Origin: Kocuria rosea
GTDB taxonomy: Bacteria > Actinomycetota > Actinomycetes > Actinomycetales > Micrococcaceae
DNA: 64,000 nt
Assembly: GCF_006094695.1 (NCBI RefSeq)
Contig: NZ_CP035103.1
Span: 1,612,001-1,676,000 of the forward strand
Reading direction: 5' to 3'
The notes beneath the pieces were generated by a model. The model saw only the letters and a program-made list of their open reading frames with translations. It was not told the origin of the DNA and made no database searches. A program made the position numbers and the translations under genes. This document shows positions 1-8,698 of the stretch, piece by piece (the first letter of the stretch is position 1; each line of letters starts with the position of its first letter).

Positions 1-1
1 C

Positions 2-1630
2 GACTACGTGCTGCCCCGGGTGCGCTCCCTCGACGCGCCGCTGCTCGCGGTGGTCGGCGGCTCCACGGGCGCCGGCAAGTCGACCCTGGTCAACGCGGTC
101 GTGGGGCACCCCGTGACCCGGTCCGGGGCCATCCGCCCGACCACCCGGCAGCCCATCCTGATCCACCACCCGCGCGACGCCGAGGCGTTCTCGACCCAGC
201 GGGTGCTCCCGCACCTGAGCCGGATCCACGCGCGGAAGGTCATCCCCGCCGGCTCGACCGCAGCGGACACCGCCTCCCCGTCCGCGCTGCCCGGCACCGC
301 GGACGGCCAGGCCCTCGTGCTGCTCGCCGAGCCGCGGATCCCCGAGGGCGTCGCCCTGCTCGACGCCCCGGACGTCGACTCGATCTCCGACGAGAACCGC
401 CGGCTCGCGGGGCAGCTGCTGGCCGCCGCCGACCTGTGGCTGTTCGTGACCACCGCGAACCGCTACGCCGACGCCGTGCCGTGGCGGCTGCTCGTCGAGG
501 CCGCCCAGCGGGACATCACGGTGGCCGTGGTCCTCGACCGGGTCCCGCAGGGGCTCGAGGCCGAGATCGAGGACGACCTCCGGCGGATGCTCGCCGAGCA
601 GGGCCTCGGGGACGCCCCGGTGTTCACCGTCCCGGAGTCACCGCTCAACGAGATGGGCATGCTCCCGCCCCACGTCGTCGCCCCCGTGGTGGACTTCCTG
701 GCCGAACTGGGGCGCAACGCCGCCTCCCGCTCGGAGATCGCCCGCCGGACCCTCGGCGGCGCGGTCCGCTCCATCGCGGAGCGCACCGGCGCGGCCGGGA
801 CGGCGGTGCTCTCCCAGCACCGCGTCGAGGCGCAGCTGCGCCACGACGTGGACCGCGCCTTCGACGAGGCGCTCGCCGCCGTCATCGAGTCGACCCGGGA
901 CGGGACCCTGCTGCGCGGCGAGGTCCTCGCCCGCTGGCAGGACTTCGTGGGCACCGGCGAGTTCTTCCGCAACCTCGAGGCCGGGATCGGCCGGATGCGG
1001 GACCGGCTCACCGCCTTCTTCAGCGGGCGGCCGGCACCCGAGGTCCAGGTCGAGGAGGCCATCGAGACCGGTCTGCAGACCGTGATCGTTGAGGAGGCCG
1101 CGCGCGCCTCCGAGACCGCGGAGCGCCGCTGGCTGGACGAGCCTGCGGGCCGGGTCCTGCTCGGCGGGTCCGACCTCGGCTCGCTGCCCCCGGACTTCCG
1201 CGAGCGCACGGCAGAGCAGGTGCGCGCCTGGCAGGGCGACCTCATGGAGCTGATCCAGCGCGAGGGCGCGGACAAGCGGACCAGGGCGCGGGCCATGTCG
1301 CTGGGTGTGAACGCGCTCACCGTGATCCTCATGATCGGCGTGTTCTCCATGACGGGCGGGCTCACCGGGCTGGAGGTCGGCATCGCCGGAGGCTCCGGCG
1401 TGGTGGGCACCAAGCTGCTCGAGGCGGTCTTCGGGGAGGACGCCGTGCGGCGGATGGCCGAGGACGCCCGCAAGAACCTCGAGTCCCGGATCCACACGGT
1501 CATGGACCAGCAGGCGTCCGTGTTCCTGCGGCGCCTCGACGTCCTGGACGGGCACCCGGAGGCCGACGAGCTCGTGGCCGTGGCCGAGCGCATCCGCGCC
1601 GCCGGGCGGACGCTGGGGGAGAGCGCATGA
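2..1630 (+). CDS. Dynamin-like GTPase, 5' end outside the window
   Basis: The reading frame is open from the first base, so the true start lies upstream; a GTG at 8 is only the first possible start inside the window. A P-loop (GGSTGAGKS, residues 17-25 counted from that GTG) is followed by Thr-rich switch sequence (RPTTRQP) and a DAPD motif in the place of the G3 DxxG. Near residues 430-475 there is a hydrophobic hairpin (VNALTVILMIGVFSMTGG), which in dynamin-like proteins contacts membrane. This suggests a membrane-associated large GTPase related to actinobacterial dynamin-like proteins; the exact role is inferred, not shown. The stop overlaps the next GTPase start by 4 nt (ATGA), so the two are translationally coupled and probably work as a pair. 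Confidence 0.8.
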   Translation, partial: DYVLPRVRSLDAPLLAVVGGSTGAGKSTLVNAVVGHPVTRSGAIRPTTRQPILIHHPRDAEAFSTQRVLPHLSRIHARKVIPAGSTAADTASPSALPGTADGQALVLLAEPRIPEGVALLDAPDVDSISDENRRLAGQLLAAADLWLFVTTANRYADAVPWRLLVEAAQRDITVAVVLDRVPQGLEAEIEDDLRRMLAEQGLGDAPVFTVPESPLNEMGMLPPHVVAPVVDFLAELGRNAASRSEIARRTLGGAVRSIAERTGAAGTAVLSQHRVEAQLRHDVDRAFDEALAAVIESTRDGTLLRGEVLARWQDFVGTGEFFRNLEAGIGRMRDRLTAFFSGRPAPEVQVEEAIETGLQTVIVEEAARASETAERRWLDEPAGRVLLGGSDLGSLPPDFRERTAEQVRAWQGDLMELIQREGADKRTRARAMSLGVNALTVILMIGVFSMTGGLTGLEVGIAGGSGVVGTKLLEAVFGEDAVRRMAEDARKNLESRIHTVMDQQASVFLRRLDVLDGHPEADELVAVAERIRAAGRTLGESA

Positions 1631-3315
1631 GCCCCGCCCGGCAGGCGGCGCCGACTCTCTCCGAACGGCTCACCGCGCTCGCGCGCGCCACGGAGCTGGC
1701 CTCCGGCCGGCTCGACGACGTGGCCGTGGCGGCGTCCCGCACCGTCCTGGACCGCGCCGCCGAGCGGCGCTCCCTGTCCGCCGACCACACCGTGGTGGGC
1801 TTCTTCGGGGCGACCGGGTCCGGGAAGTCCACCCTGTTCAACGCGGTCGTGGGACGGGACATCGCCCGGGCCGCCGCCCGCCGCCCCACCACCTCCGAGC
1901 CGCTGGCCGCCGTCTGGGGGGAGCCGGGCAGCGAGGCCCTGCTGGACTGGCTCGGTGTCACCCAGCGCCACCACGTCGACACGCCCCTGCCCACCGGGCA
2001 CGCGGACGCCGGCCGGTGGACGCGCGTCAAGGAGCGGATCACGGGCGCGCCCGCCGCGGAGGCGCCCGGCGGTCTGATCCTGCTCGACCTGCCGGACTTC
2101 GACTCCGTGAGCCTGCACCACCGCACCATCGTGCAGCGTCTCGTCGGCATGGTCGACGTCGTGGTGTGGGTCGTGGACCCGCAGAAGTACGCCGACGCGG
2201 TCATCCACCAGGAGTTCATCGCGCCGCTGGCCCGGCACGGGGCCGTGACCATGGTGGTGATGAACCAGGTGGACCGGCTGCCGGCCGCCGAGGTCCCCGC
2301 CGTGATGGCCTCCCTCGAGGAGCTCGTGGCCCAGGACGGGCTGCCCACCACGGGGCTGTCGAAGCCGGTGGCCGTCTCCGCGGTGACGGGGGAGGGCGTC
2401 GAGGCCCTCCGCGCGCGGATCCGCCAGGTGGCCGACACCAGGGCGGCGGTCGGCGCCCGGCTCGACGCCGACGTGGACGACGCCGCCGCGCTGCTCGCCG
2501 AGGCCTCCGGGGACGGGGAGCCTGCCGGGATCACCGAGCCGGCGCAGGAGCGGCTCACCGACGGGCTGGCGCAGGCCGCCAACGTGCCCGGGATCGCCCG
2601 GGCCGCCGGGAGGTCCTACGCCCTGCACGCGGCGGGGCACACGGGGTGGATCCCCACCCGGTGGCTGCTGAGGTTCCGCAAGGACCCGATGCGGCGGCTG
2701 AACCTCGACCGGGGTGGGACCGTGAACCCCGAGGTCAACCGCACGTCCCTGCCGCCCATGGGCGCCGCCCAGCGGGCTGCGGCCGACTCCGCGGTGCGCA
2801 CCTTCGCCCACGACGCCGCAAACGGGGCCGCCGAACCGTGGACCCGGTCGGTCCGGCAGGCCGCGCGCACCCACGAGGAGAGGCTGCCGGACGCGATCGA
2901 CCAGGCGGTCGCCCGCACCGACTTCCGGGCCGGGCGGAACTCCTGGTGGTGGCTCGTCCTCGACGTCGTCCAGTGGCTCGCGATGCTCGCGGTGGTCGCG
3001 GGTCTGCTGTGGCTCCTGGGCCTGTTCCTGCTCGAGTGGTTCCAGATCCCCGTCCCGCCGCCCCCGTACGTCGAGGGCTTCCCGCTGCCCGTGCCCACGC
3101 TGCTCGTCCTCGCCGGGGTGGTGCTCGGGATCTTCACGGCCCTGACCGGCCGGGTCCTCGCCGGCTTCGGCGCCCGGATGCGGGAGCGCTCGGTGCGGCG
3201 CCGGCTGCGCGAGTCGGTGGCCGAGGCCGCCCGGCGCACCGTCGTCGACCCCGTGCGGGCGGAGCTCGAGGCCTTCGCCGCCTTCCGGAGGGCGCTGGCC
3301 GTCCTGCGCGGCTGA
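1627..3315 (+). CDS. Dynamin-like / YfjP-type membrane GTPase
   Basis: This 562-residue protein has a clear G domain: P-loop GATGSGKST at residues 61-69, a G3-like DLPDFDS segment and a G4 NQVDRL motif. The middle is helical. Two hydrophobic segments near the C-terminus (about residues 437-470 and 486-510) should anchor it in the membrane, and a basic, Arg-rich tail follows. It starts on the ATG inside the upstream gene's stop codon. Tandem dynamin-like pairs are known in Actinobacteria (for example DynA/DynB in Streptomyces, IniA/IniC in mycobacteria) and act on membranes or division; the match here is to architecture only. Confidence 0.82.
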   Translation: MSPARQAAPTLSERLTALARATELASGRLDDVAVAASRTVLDRAAERRSLSADHTVVGFFGATGSGKSTLFNAVVGRDIARAAARRPTTSEPLAAVWGEPGSEALLDWLGVTQRHHVDTPLPTGHADAGRWTRVKERITGAPAAEAPGGLILLDLPDFDSVSLHHRTIVQRLVGMVDVVVWVVDPQKYADAVIHQEFIAPLARHGAVTMVVMNQVDRLPAAEVPAVMASLEELVAQDGLPTTGLSKPVAVSAVTGEGVEALRARIRQVADTRAAVGARLDADVDDAAALLAEASGDGEPAGITEPAQERLTDGLAQAANVPGIARAAGRSYALHAAGHTGWIPTRWLLRFRKDPMRRLNLDRGGTVNPEVNRTSLPPMGAAQRAAADSAVRTFAHDAANGAAEPWTRSVRQAARTHEERLPDAIDQAVARTDFRAGRNSWWWLVLDVVQWLAMLAVVAGLLWLLGLFLLEWFQIPVPPPPYVEGFPLPVPTLLVLAGVVLGIFTALTGRVLAGFGARMRERSVRRRLRESVAEAARRTVVDPVRAELEAFAAFRRALAVLRG

Positions 3316-3332
3316 GCGCGGCGGCCGCGGAG

Positions 3333-3358
3333 CGTCCCCCGCCGCACGGCGGGGGACG
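3333..3358. terminator. Bidirectional hairpin between GTPase and ndgR
   Basis: A perfect 12-nt inverted repeat (3333-3344 with 3347-3358) lies between the convergent GTPase and ndgR genes. The loop is only two bases as drawn, so the last one or two pairs would open. There is no T-run, which is common for high-GC terminators. Confidence 0.55.
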
Positions 3359-3384
3359 GCAGGGCGGGGGCCGCCGGCGCCCGG

Positions 3385-4197
3385 CTACTGGGTGGTGGCC
3401 CGGACCGCCTCCGTGAGCTGGCGCGCGGCCTGCACCACGACCTCGGCGTGCAGCCGGCCCGGCTGGCGGGTGAGCCGTTCGATCGGTCCGGAGATCGACA
3501 CCGCGGCGATCACCCGGCCCGAGGGTCCGCGCACCGGGGCCGAGACGGAGGCGATGCCCGGTTCGCGCTCGCCCAGCGACTGCGCCCAGCCCCGGCGGCG
3601 CACCCCGGCCAGCACGGTCGCGGAGAACCGCGCGTGGCGCAGGCCCTCGAGCAGGCGGTCGTGGTCCTCCCACGCGACGAGCACCTGCGCGGCGGAGCCC
3701 GCCTTCATCGACAGCTGCGTGCCCACCGGGATCGTGTCCCGCAGCCCGATCGGCCGCTCGGCGGAGGCCACGCACACGCGCCAGTCGCCCTGCCGGCGGA
3801 AGATCTGCGCGGACTCCCCGGTGGCGTCCCGCAGGTTCATCAGGACGGGGCCGGCGGCCGCGATCAGGCGGTCCTCGCCGGCCGCGGACGCCAGCTCCAC
3901 GAGCCGGGAGCCGAGCACGAACCGGCCCTGGATGTCCCGTCCCACGAACCGGTGGTGGGCCAGTGCCACGGCCAGCCGGTGCACGGTGGGCCGGGCGAGG
4001 CCCGTGGCGCTCACCAGCTGGGCCAGCGTCGCCGGCCCCGCCTCGAGGGCGTCGAGGATCATCGCGGCCTTGTCGACCACCCCCACCCCGCTGGGCGCGG
4101 TGGTCGCGGTCAGCGCGAGCGACTCCCCGGTGCCCTGCCCGCCCAGCGGCGTGCCGAGCGGGGCGCCGGACGGATCCATGTGTCCAGATGTGTCCAT
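3385..4197 (-). CDS. ndgR: IclR-family regulator of leucine biosynthesis (NdgR/LtbR type)
   Basis: The 270-residue product has an N-terminal winged helix (about residues 38-95, with [18 protein letters not shown] as the helix-turn-helix) and a C-terminal IclR effector domain. An IclR gene divergent from leuCD is the hallmark of NdgR/LtbR, which controls leuCD and other amino-acid genes in Streptomyces and Corynebacterium. I chose the ATG at 4197 because a -10-like CAGTAT lies six bases upstream, fitting a leaderless mRNA; a second ATG six codons in (4179) is possible. The first roughly 35 residues are a low-complexity extension not typical of the family. The symbol is by context and family; ltbR is the corynebacterial name. 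Confidence 0.88.
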   Translation of the reverse strand: MDTSGHMDPSGAPLGTPLGGQGTGESLALTATTAPSGVGVVDKAAMILDALEAGPATLAQLVSATGLARPTVHRLAVALAHHRFVGRDIQGRFVLGSRLVELASAAGEDRLIAAAGPVLMNLRDATGESAQIFRRQGDWRVCVASAERPIGLRDTIPVGTQLSMKAGSAAQVLVAWEDHDRLLEGLRHARFSATVLAGVRRRGWAQSLGEREPGIASVSAPVRGPSGRVIAAVSISGPIERLTRQPGRLHAEVVVQAARQLTEAVRATTQ

Positions 4198-4203
4198 GCA
4201 CTG

Positions 4204-4232
4204 ATACTGACGTCTCAAAATGTGAGAAGCAA
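4204..4232 (-). promoter_or_regulatory. ndgR promoter
   Basis: Read on the minus strand: -35 TTGCTT (4227-4232), 17-nt spacer, -10 CAGTAT (4204-4209), then six bases to the ATG at 4197. Transcription would start at or next to the start codon. Confidence 0.5.
4213..4227. promoter_or_regulatory. Candidate NdgR operator
   Basis: The inverted repeat TCTCA-N5-TGAGA falls in the spacer of the ndgR promoter and upstream of leuC. Position and symmetry suit autorepression plus control of leuCD by NdgR. Binding itself is inferred. Confidence 0.55.
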
Positions 4233-4311
4233 GCCCAAAAGCTGGCCCGTCGCGAGCCGGGCGCCGACCATGGAGGAAACACGTTGCACAGGCAGCACGG
4301 AAGGATCCGCC

Positions 4312-5814
4312 ATGCCGGACTACCAGTCCTCGACCCCCTCCACGACCTCCGCCGCACCCTCCGGGCCTCGGGGCGGGCGCACCCTCGCCGAGAAGGTCTG
4401 GGCGGACCACCTCGTGCGCCAGGGCGAGGACGGGCGGCCGGACCTGCTCTACATCGACCTCCACCTGCTCCACGAGGTCACCTCGCCGCAGGCCTTCGAG
4501 GGGCTGCGCCTGGCGGGCCGCCCGCTGCGCCGACCCGAGCTCACGATCGCCACCGAGGACCACAACACGCCCACGCAGGACATCTTCTCCCGCATCGCCG
4601 ACGACACGTCCCGCAAGCAGATCGAGACCCTGCGGGCCAACTGCGCCGAGTTCGGCGTGCGCCTGCACCCGCTCGGGGACGCCGAGCAGGGCATCGTGCA
4701 CGTGGTGGGCCCCCAGCTGGGCCTCACCCAGCCCGGGATGACCGTGGTCTGCGGCGACTCCCACACCTCCACCCACGGCGCGTTCGGGGCCCTGGCCTTC
4801 GGCATCGGCACCTCCGAGGTCGAGCACGTGATGGCCACCCAGACGCTGCCGCTCGCCCCGTTCCGGACCATGGCCATCAACGTCGAGGGCACGCTGCGCC
4901 CGGGGGTGTCCGCCAAGGACATCATCCTGGCCGTGATCGCCAAGATCGGCACCGGCGGCGGACAGGGCTACGTCCTGGAGTACCGGGGCTCGGCCATCCG
5001 CGCCCTGTCCATGGAGGCTCGGATGACCATCTGCAACATGTCGATCGAGGCCGGCGCCCGCGCGGGCATGATCGCCCCCGACGACACCACGTTCGACTAC
5101 GTCCAGGGCCGTCCGCACGCGCCGCAGGGCGCCGACTGGGACGCGGCCGTCGAGTACTGGCGGACCCTGCGCACCGACGAGGACGCCGTCTTCGACGCCG
5201 AGGTCTTCCTCGACGCGGACGAGCTCGAGCCGTTCGTCACCTGGGGCACCAACCCCGGCCAGGGCGTCCCCCTGTCCCAGGCCGTCCCCGACCCCGAGGA
5301 CATCGGGGACGAGAACGACAAGGCCAACGCCCGCCGGGCCCTCGAGTACATGGGCCTGGCCGCCGGCACCCCGATGAAGGAGATCCCGGTGGACACCGTC
5401 TTCCTGGGCTCCTGCACCAACTCCCGGATCGAGGACCTGCGGGCGGCGGCGGAGATCGTCAAGGGCCGCGCCAAGGCGCAGAACGTCCGGATGATGGTGG
5501 TGCCGGGCTCGGCCAAGGTGCGGCTGCAGGCCGAGGCCGAGGGCCTGGACCGGGTGTTCAAGGACTTCGGCGCGGACTGGCGCTTCGCGGGCTGCTCGAT
5601 GTGCCTGGGCATGAACCCGGACCAGCTCGCCCCCGGCGAGCGGTGCGCCTCGACGTCGAACCGCAACTTCGAGGGCCGGCAGGGCAAGGGCGGGCGCACC
5701 CACCTCGTCTCGCCCGTGGTGGCCGCCGCCACCGCGGTGCGCGGCACGCTGTCCTCCCCGTCCGACCTCGAGCCCGCCGGCGCCCCCACGGACCTCGCGT
5801 CCGCCGGCGCCTGA
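4312..5814 (+). CDS. leuC: 3-isopropylmalate dehydratase large subunit
   Basis: LeuC (500 residues) isomerises 2-isopropylmalate to 3-isopropylmalate in leucine synthesis, as a heterodimer with LeuD. It belongs to the aconitase superfamily; the 4Fe-4S ligands are visible as Cys368 ([12 protein letters not shown]) and Cys428/Cys431 (CSMC). The start is the ATG at 4312, six bases after AAGGA; an in-frame ATG at 4270 upstream has no comparable ribosome-binding site. leuD follows after 32 bp, so the two form an operon, probably controlled from the NdgR-linked region upstream. Confidence 0.97.
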   Translation: MPDYQSSTPSTTSAAPSGPRGGRTLAEKVWADHLVRQGEDGRPDLLYIDLHLLHEVTSPQAFEGLRLAGRPLRRPELTIATEDHNTPTQDIFSRIADDTSRKQIETLRANCAEFGVRLHPLGDAEQGIVHVVGPQLGLTQPGMTVVCGDSHTSTHGAFGALAFGIGTSEVEHVMATQTLPLAPFRTMAINVEGTLRPGVSAKDIILAVIAKIGTGGGQGYVLEYRGSAIRALSMEARMTICNMSIEAGARAGMIAPDDTTFDYVQGRPHAPQGADWDAAVEYWRTLRTDEDAVFDAEVFLDADELEPFVTWGTNPGQGVPLSQAVPDPEDIGDENDKANARRALEYMGLAAGTPMKEIPVDTVFLGSCTNSRIEDLRAAAEIVKGRAKAQNVRMMVVPGSAKVRLQAEAEGLDRVFKDFGADWRFAGCSMCLGMNPDQLAPGERCASTSNRNFEGRQGKGGRTHLVSPVVAAATAVRGTLSSPSDLEPAGAPTDLASAGA

Positions 5815-5846
5815 GCCCTCGACCCGAAGCCCAGAAAGGCCCTGCC

Positions 5847-6446
5847 ATGGAGAAGTTCACCACCCACCGGGGTGTCGGCGTCCCGCTGCGCCAGTCCAAC
5901 GTGGACACCGACCAGATCATCCCGGCCGTCTACCTCAAGCGGATCACCAAGACCGGCTTCGAGGACGCCCTGTTCGCCGCCTGGCGCAAGAACGAGGACT
6001 TCGTGCTCAACCGGGAGCCGTACCGGCACGGCTCCGTGCTGGTGGCCGGGCCCGACTTCGGCACCGGCTCCTCCCGGGAGCACGCGGTGTGGGCGCTGCG
6101 CGACTACGGCTTCCAGGCCGTCATCTCCTCCCGGTTCGCGGACATCTTCCGCGGCAACTCGGGCAAGCAGGGGCTGCTGGCCGCGCAGGTCGACCAGGCG
6201 GACGTCGAGCTGCTGTGGAAGCTGATCGAGGAGCACCCCGGCACCGAGATCGAGGTCGACCTCGAGTCCCGCACGGTGACGTGCGACACGGTGACGGTGC
6301 CGTTCACGATCGACGACTACACGCGCTGGCGCCTCATGGAGGGCCTCGACGACATCGGGCTCACCCTCCAGCGCGAGGAGGACATCGCCGCGTTCGAGGC
6401 GGGCCGTCCCGCCTTCAAGCCGACCACGCTGCCCGCCCGCACCTGA
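5847..6446 (+). CDS. leuD: 3-isopropylmalate dehydratase small subunit
   Basis: LeuD (199 residues, the usual length) forms the swivelling substrate-recognition domain of isopropylmalate isomerase. The family features are clear: [14 protein letters not shown] near the N-terminus, and [11 protein letters not shown] with the substrate-binding GxSR motif. It sits 32 bp after leuC with an AAAGG ribosome-binding site, and a strong hairpin follows its stop. Confidence 0.97.
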   Translation: MEKFTTHRGVGVPLRQSNVDTDQIIPAVYLKRITKTGFEDALFAAWRKNEDFVLNREPYRHGSVLVAGPDFGTGSSREHAVWALRDYGFQAVISSRFADIFRGNSGKQGLLAAQVDQADVELLWKLIEEHPGTEIEVDLESRTVTCDTVTVPFTIDDYTRWRLMEGLDDIGLTLQREEDIAAFEAGRPAFKPTTLPART

Positions 6447-6462
6447 CCCCGTCACGCCCGGC

Positions 6463-6499
6463 ACGGCCCGGCGGAGCCTCCCACGGCCCGCCGGGCCGT
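6463..6499 (+). terminator. Hairpin terminator after leuCD
   Basis: A perfect 12-bp stem (6463-6474 with 6488-6499) and 13-nt loop start 17 bp after the leuD stop. There is no T-run. It separates the leuCD operon from murA. Confidence 0.6.
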
Positions 6500-6558
6500 C
6501 GTGCTGTCCCGGACACGCACGACGCCCGCCCCTGTGCGGGGGCCCTCGCCGGGGAACC

Positions 6559-6564
6559 TACACT
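6559..6564 (+). promoter_or_regulatory. Possible -10 element for murA
   Basis: TACACT fits the TAnnnT -10 consensus and would start transcription near 6571, about 48 nt before the murA ATG. I see no good -35. Confidence 0.35.
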
Positions 6565-6618
6565 GTACGGGTGCCGCTCCCGCTCGGGGGTGGCCCGGCA
6601 ACAGCAGATCGGAAGGTC

Positions 6619-7935
6619 ATGAGCAGCGCACTGCACATCACGGGCGGAATCCCCTTGTCCGGGCAGGTCACCGTGCGAGGTGCCAAGAACCTCGTCCCCA
6701 AGGCCATGGTGGCCGCCCTCCTGGGCTCCACACCGTCCGTCCTGGAGAACGTGCCCCAGATCAAGGACGTCCAGGTCGTCACCAACCTGCTGGCGCTGCA
6801 CGGGGTCGACGTGGGGCGCGAGGACGGCCGGCTGGCCCTGGACCCCTGCAACGTCACCACGGCGCGGCACGCGGACATCGACGCCCACGCCGGGGACTCG
6901 CGGATCCCGATCCTGCTGTGCGGGCCCCTGCTGCACGCCATCGGCGAGGCGTTCATCCCCGACCTCGGCGGGTGCAAGATCGGCGACCGGCCCATCAACT
7001 ACCACCTCGACGTGCTGCGCCACTTCGGCGCCCGTGTCGAGAAGCTGGAGTCCGGGATCCGGATGAGCGCCCCGCACGGCCTGCACGGCGCCAAGGTGGA
7101 GCTGCCCTACCCCTCGGTCGGCGCGACCGAGCAGGTGCTGCTCACCGCCACCCGGGCCGACGGCCACACCGAGCTGCGCGGCGCCGCCACCGAGCCCGAG
7201 ATCATGGACCTCATTGCGATCCTGCAGAAGATGGGCGCCATCATCACCGTCCAGACCGACCGGGTGATCCGCATCGAGGGCGTCCCCGAGCTCACCGGCT
7301 ACCGGCACCGGGCCATGCCGGACCGCATCGAGGCCGCCTCCTGGGGCTCCGCCGCGCTGGCCACCGGCGGCGACATCTTCGTGGCCGGGGCCCGGCAGTC
7401 CGACATGATGACCTTCCTCAACACGTTCCGCAAGATCGGCGGGGGCCTCGACATCCGGGAGGAGGGCATCCGCTTCTACCACCCCGGCGGGGACCTCAAC
7501 CCGCTCATCGTGGAGACCGACGTCCACCCCGGCTTCATGACCGACTGGCAGCAGCCGCTCGTGGTCGCCCTGACCCAGGCCACGGGCGTGTCCATCGTGC
7601 ACGAGACCGTCTACGAGAACCGCTTCGGCTTCACCGCCGCCCTCAACCGGATGGGGGCCACGATCCAGCTGCACCGCGAGTGCCTGGGCTCCGTGCCGTG
7701 CCGCTTCGGCCAGCGCAACTTCGTGCACTCGGCCGTGATCTCCGGGCCCACCCCGCTGCAGGCCTCCGAGATCAACATCCCCGACCTCCGCGGCGGCTTC
7801 TCCCACCTCATCGCGGCGATGGCCGCCGAGGGCACGTCCCACGTCACCGGCGTGGAGCTCATCGAGCGCGGCTACGAGCACTTCACCGACAAGCTGACGG
7901 GGCTCGGGGCGTCCTTCGAGCTCGACGGCGAGTGA
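6619..7935 (+). CDS. murA: UDP-N-acetylglucosamine 1-carboxyvinyltransferase
   Basis: MurA transfers enolpyruvate from phosphoenolpyruvate to UDP-GlcNAc, the first committed step of peptidoglycan synthesis, in the cytoplasm. The 438-residue product keeps the Lys23-Asn24 pair (RGAKN) and the catalytic loop cysteine Cys119 (GGCKIGDRP), the residue alkylated by fosfomycin in sensitive enzymes. The start is ATG 6619 after GGAAGG; an in-frame ATG at 6571 would lie on the predicted transcription start. It begins a run of closely spaced genes (acyltransferase, gpsA, ddl) for envelope precursors. Confidence 0.96.
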   Translation: MSSALHITGGIPLSGQVTVRGAKNLVPKAMVAALLGSTPSVLENVPQIKDVQVVTNLLALHGVDVGREDGRLALDPCNVTTARHADIDAHAGDSRIPILLCGPLLHAIGEAFIPDLGGCKIGDRPINYHLDVLRHFGARVEKLESGIRMSAPHGLHGAKVELPYPSVGATEQVLLTATRADGHTELRGAATEPEIMDLIAILQKMGAIITVQTDRVIRIEGVPELTGYRHRAMPDRIEAASWGSAALATGGDIFVAGARQSDMMTFLNTFRKIGGGLDIREEGIRFYHPGGDLNPLIVETDVHPGFMTDWQQPLVVALTQATGVSIVHETVYENRFGFTAALNRMGATIQLHRECLGSVPCRFGQRNFVHSAVISGPTPLQASEINIPDLRGGFSHLIAAMAAEGTSHVTGVELIERGYEHFTDKLTGLGASFELDGE

Positions 7936-7948
7936 GCCGGGCCCGCCG

Positions 7949-8698
7949 ATGAGCCGCACCTCGAACCGCCGCCTGTTCCGCGTGCTCGCGGGCGTCGTCA
8001 AGCCGGCCTACCGGCTGGCGGCCCGGCTGCGCTGGACGGGGGAGGAGCACCTGCCCGCCGAGGGCGGGTTCATCGTGGTGCCCAACCACCTCACCGAGCT
8101 CGACCCCCTGACGGTCGCGATCACGCTCTACGACAACGGGATCATGCCGCGGTTCCTGGCGAAGGAGTCCCTGTTCCGCGCCCCCGGGGTGGGGACGGTG
8201 CTCCGGGCCACCGGCCAGGTCCCCGTGCTGCGCGGCACGGCCGACGCCGCGGCGGCGCTCACGGCCGCCCGCGCCGAGCTCGCCTCCGGCGGCGCCGTGG
8301 TGATCTACCCCGAGGGCACCCTCACCCGGGACCCCGACCGGTGGCCGATGACCGGGCACACGGGCGCCGCGCGCCTGGCCCTCGCGACCGGGGCCCCGGT
8401 GGTCCCGGTGGCGCACTGGGGGGACCAGGAGGTCCTCGACCACGACCGCTCCACCGGCCGGCGCACGGTCAGCCTGTTCCCCCGGAAGGACGTGCGCGTG
8501 CGGATCGGCCCGCCCGTGGACCTCACCCCGTGGCGGGACGACGTCCCCGACCTGACCCATCCGGTGGGCCGCCATGCGGCGCGGCTCGAGGACGCCACCG
8601 ACGCCGTCATGCGCGCCGTGACCCGGGAGCTCGCGGTGCTGCGCGGCACGGACGCGCCGGCAGTCCTCTGGGACCGGCGCCGGGGAGGCCGCCTGTGA
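7949..8698 (+). CDS. 1-acyl-sn-glycerol-3-phosphate acyltransferase (PlsC family)
   Basis: This 249-residue protein carries the acyltransferase signatures: NHx4D (His47, Asp52 in PNHLTELDP) and the phosphate-binding YPEGTLTRDP block near residues 113-120. The expected reaction is acylation of lysophosphatidic acid to phosphatidic acid at the inner face of the membrane. It starts 13 bp after murA, and its TGA overlaps the gpsA GTG (GTGA). The pairing with gpsA, which makes glycerol-3-phosphate, supports a phospholipid role. Actinobacteria have several PlsC paralogues, so I give no symbol. Confidence 0.88.
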   Translation: MSRTSNRRLFRVLAGVVKPAYRLAARLRWTGEEHLPAEGGFIVVPNHLTELDPLTVAITLYDNGIMPRFLAKESLFRAPGVGTVLRATGQVPVLRGTADAAAALTAARAELASGGAVVIYPEGTLTRDPDRWPMTGHTGAARLALATGAPVVPVAHWGDQEVLDHDRSTGRRTVSLFPRKDVRVRIGPPVDLTPWRDDVPDLTHPVGRHAARLEDATDAVMRAVTRELAVLRGTDAPAVLWDRRRGGRL

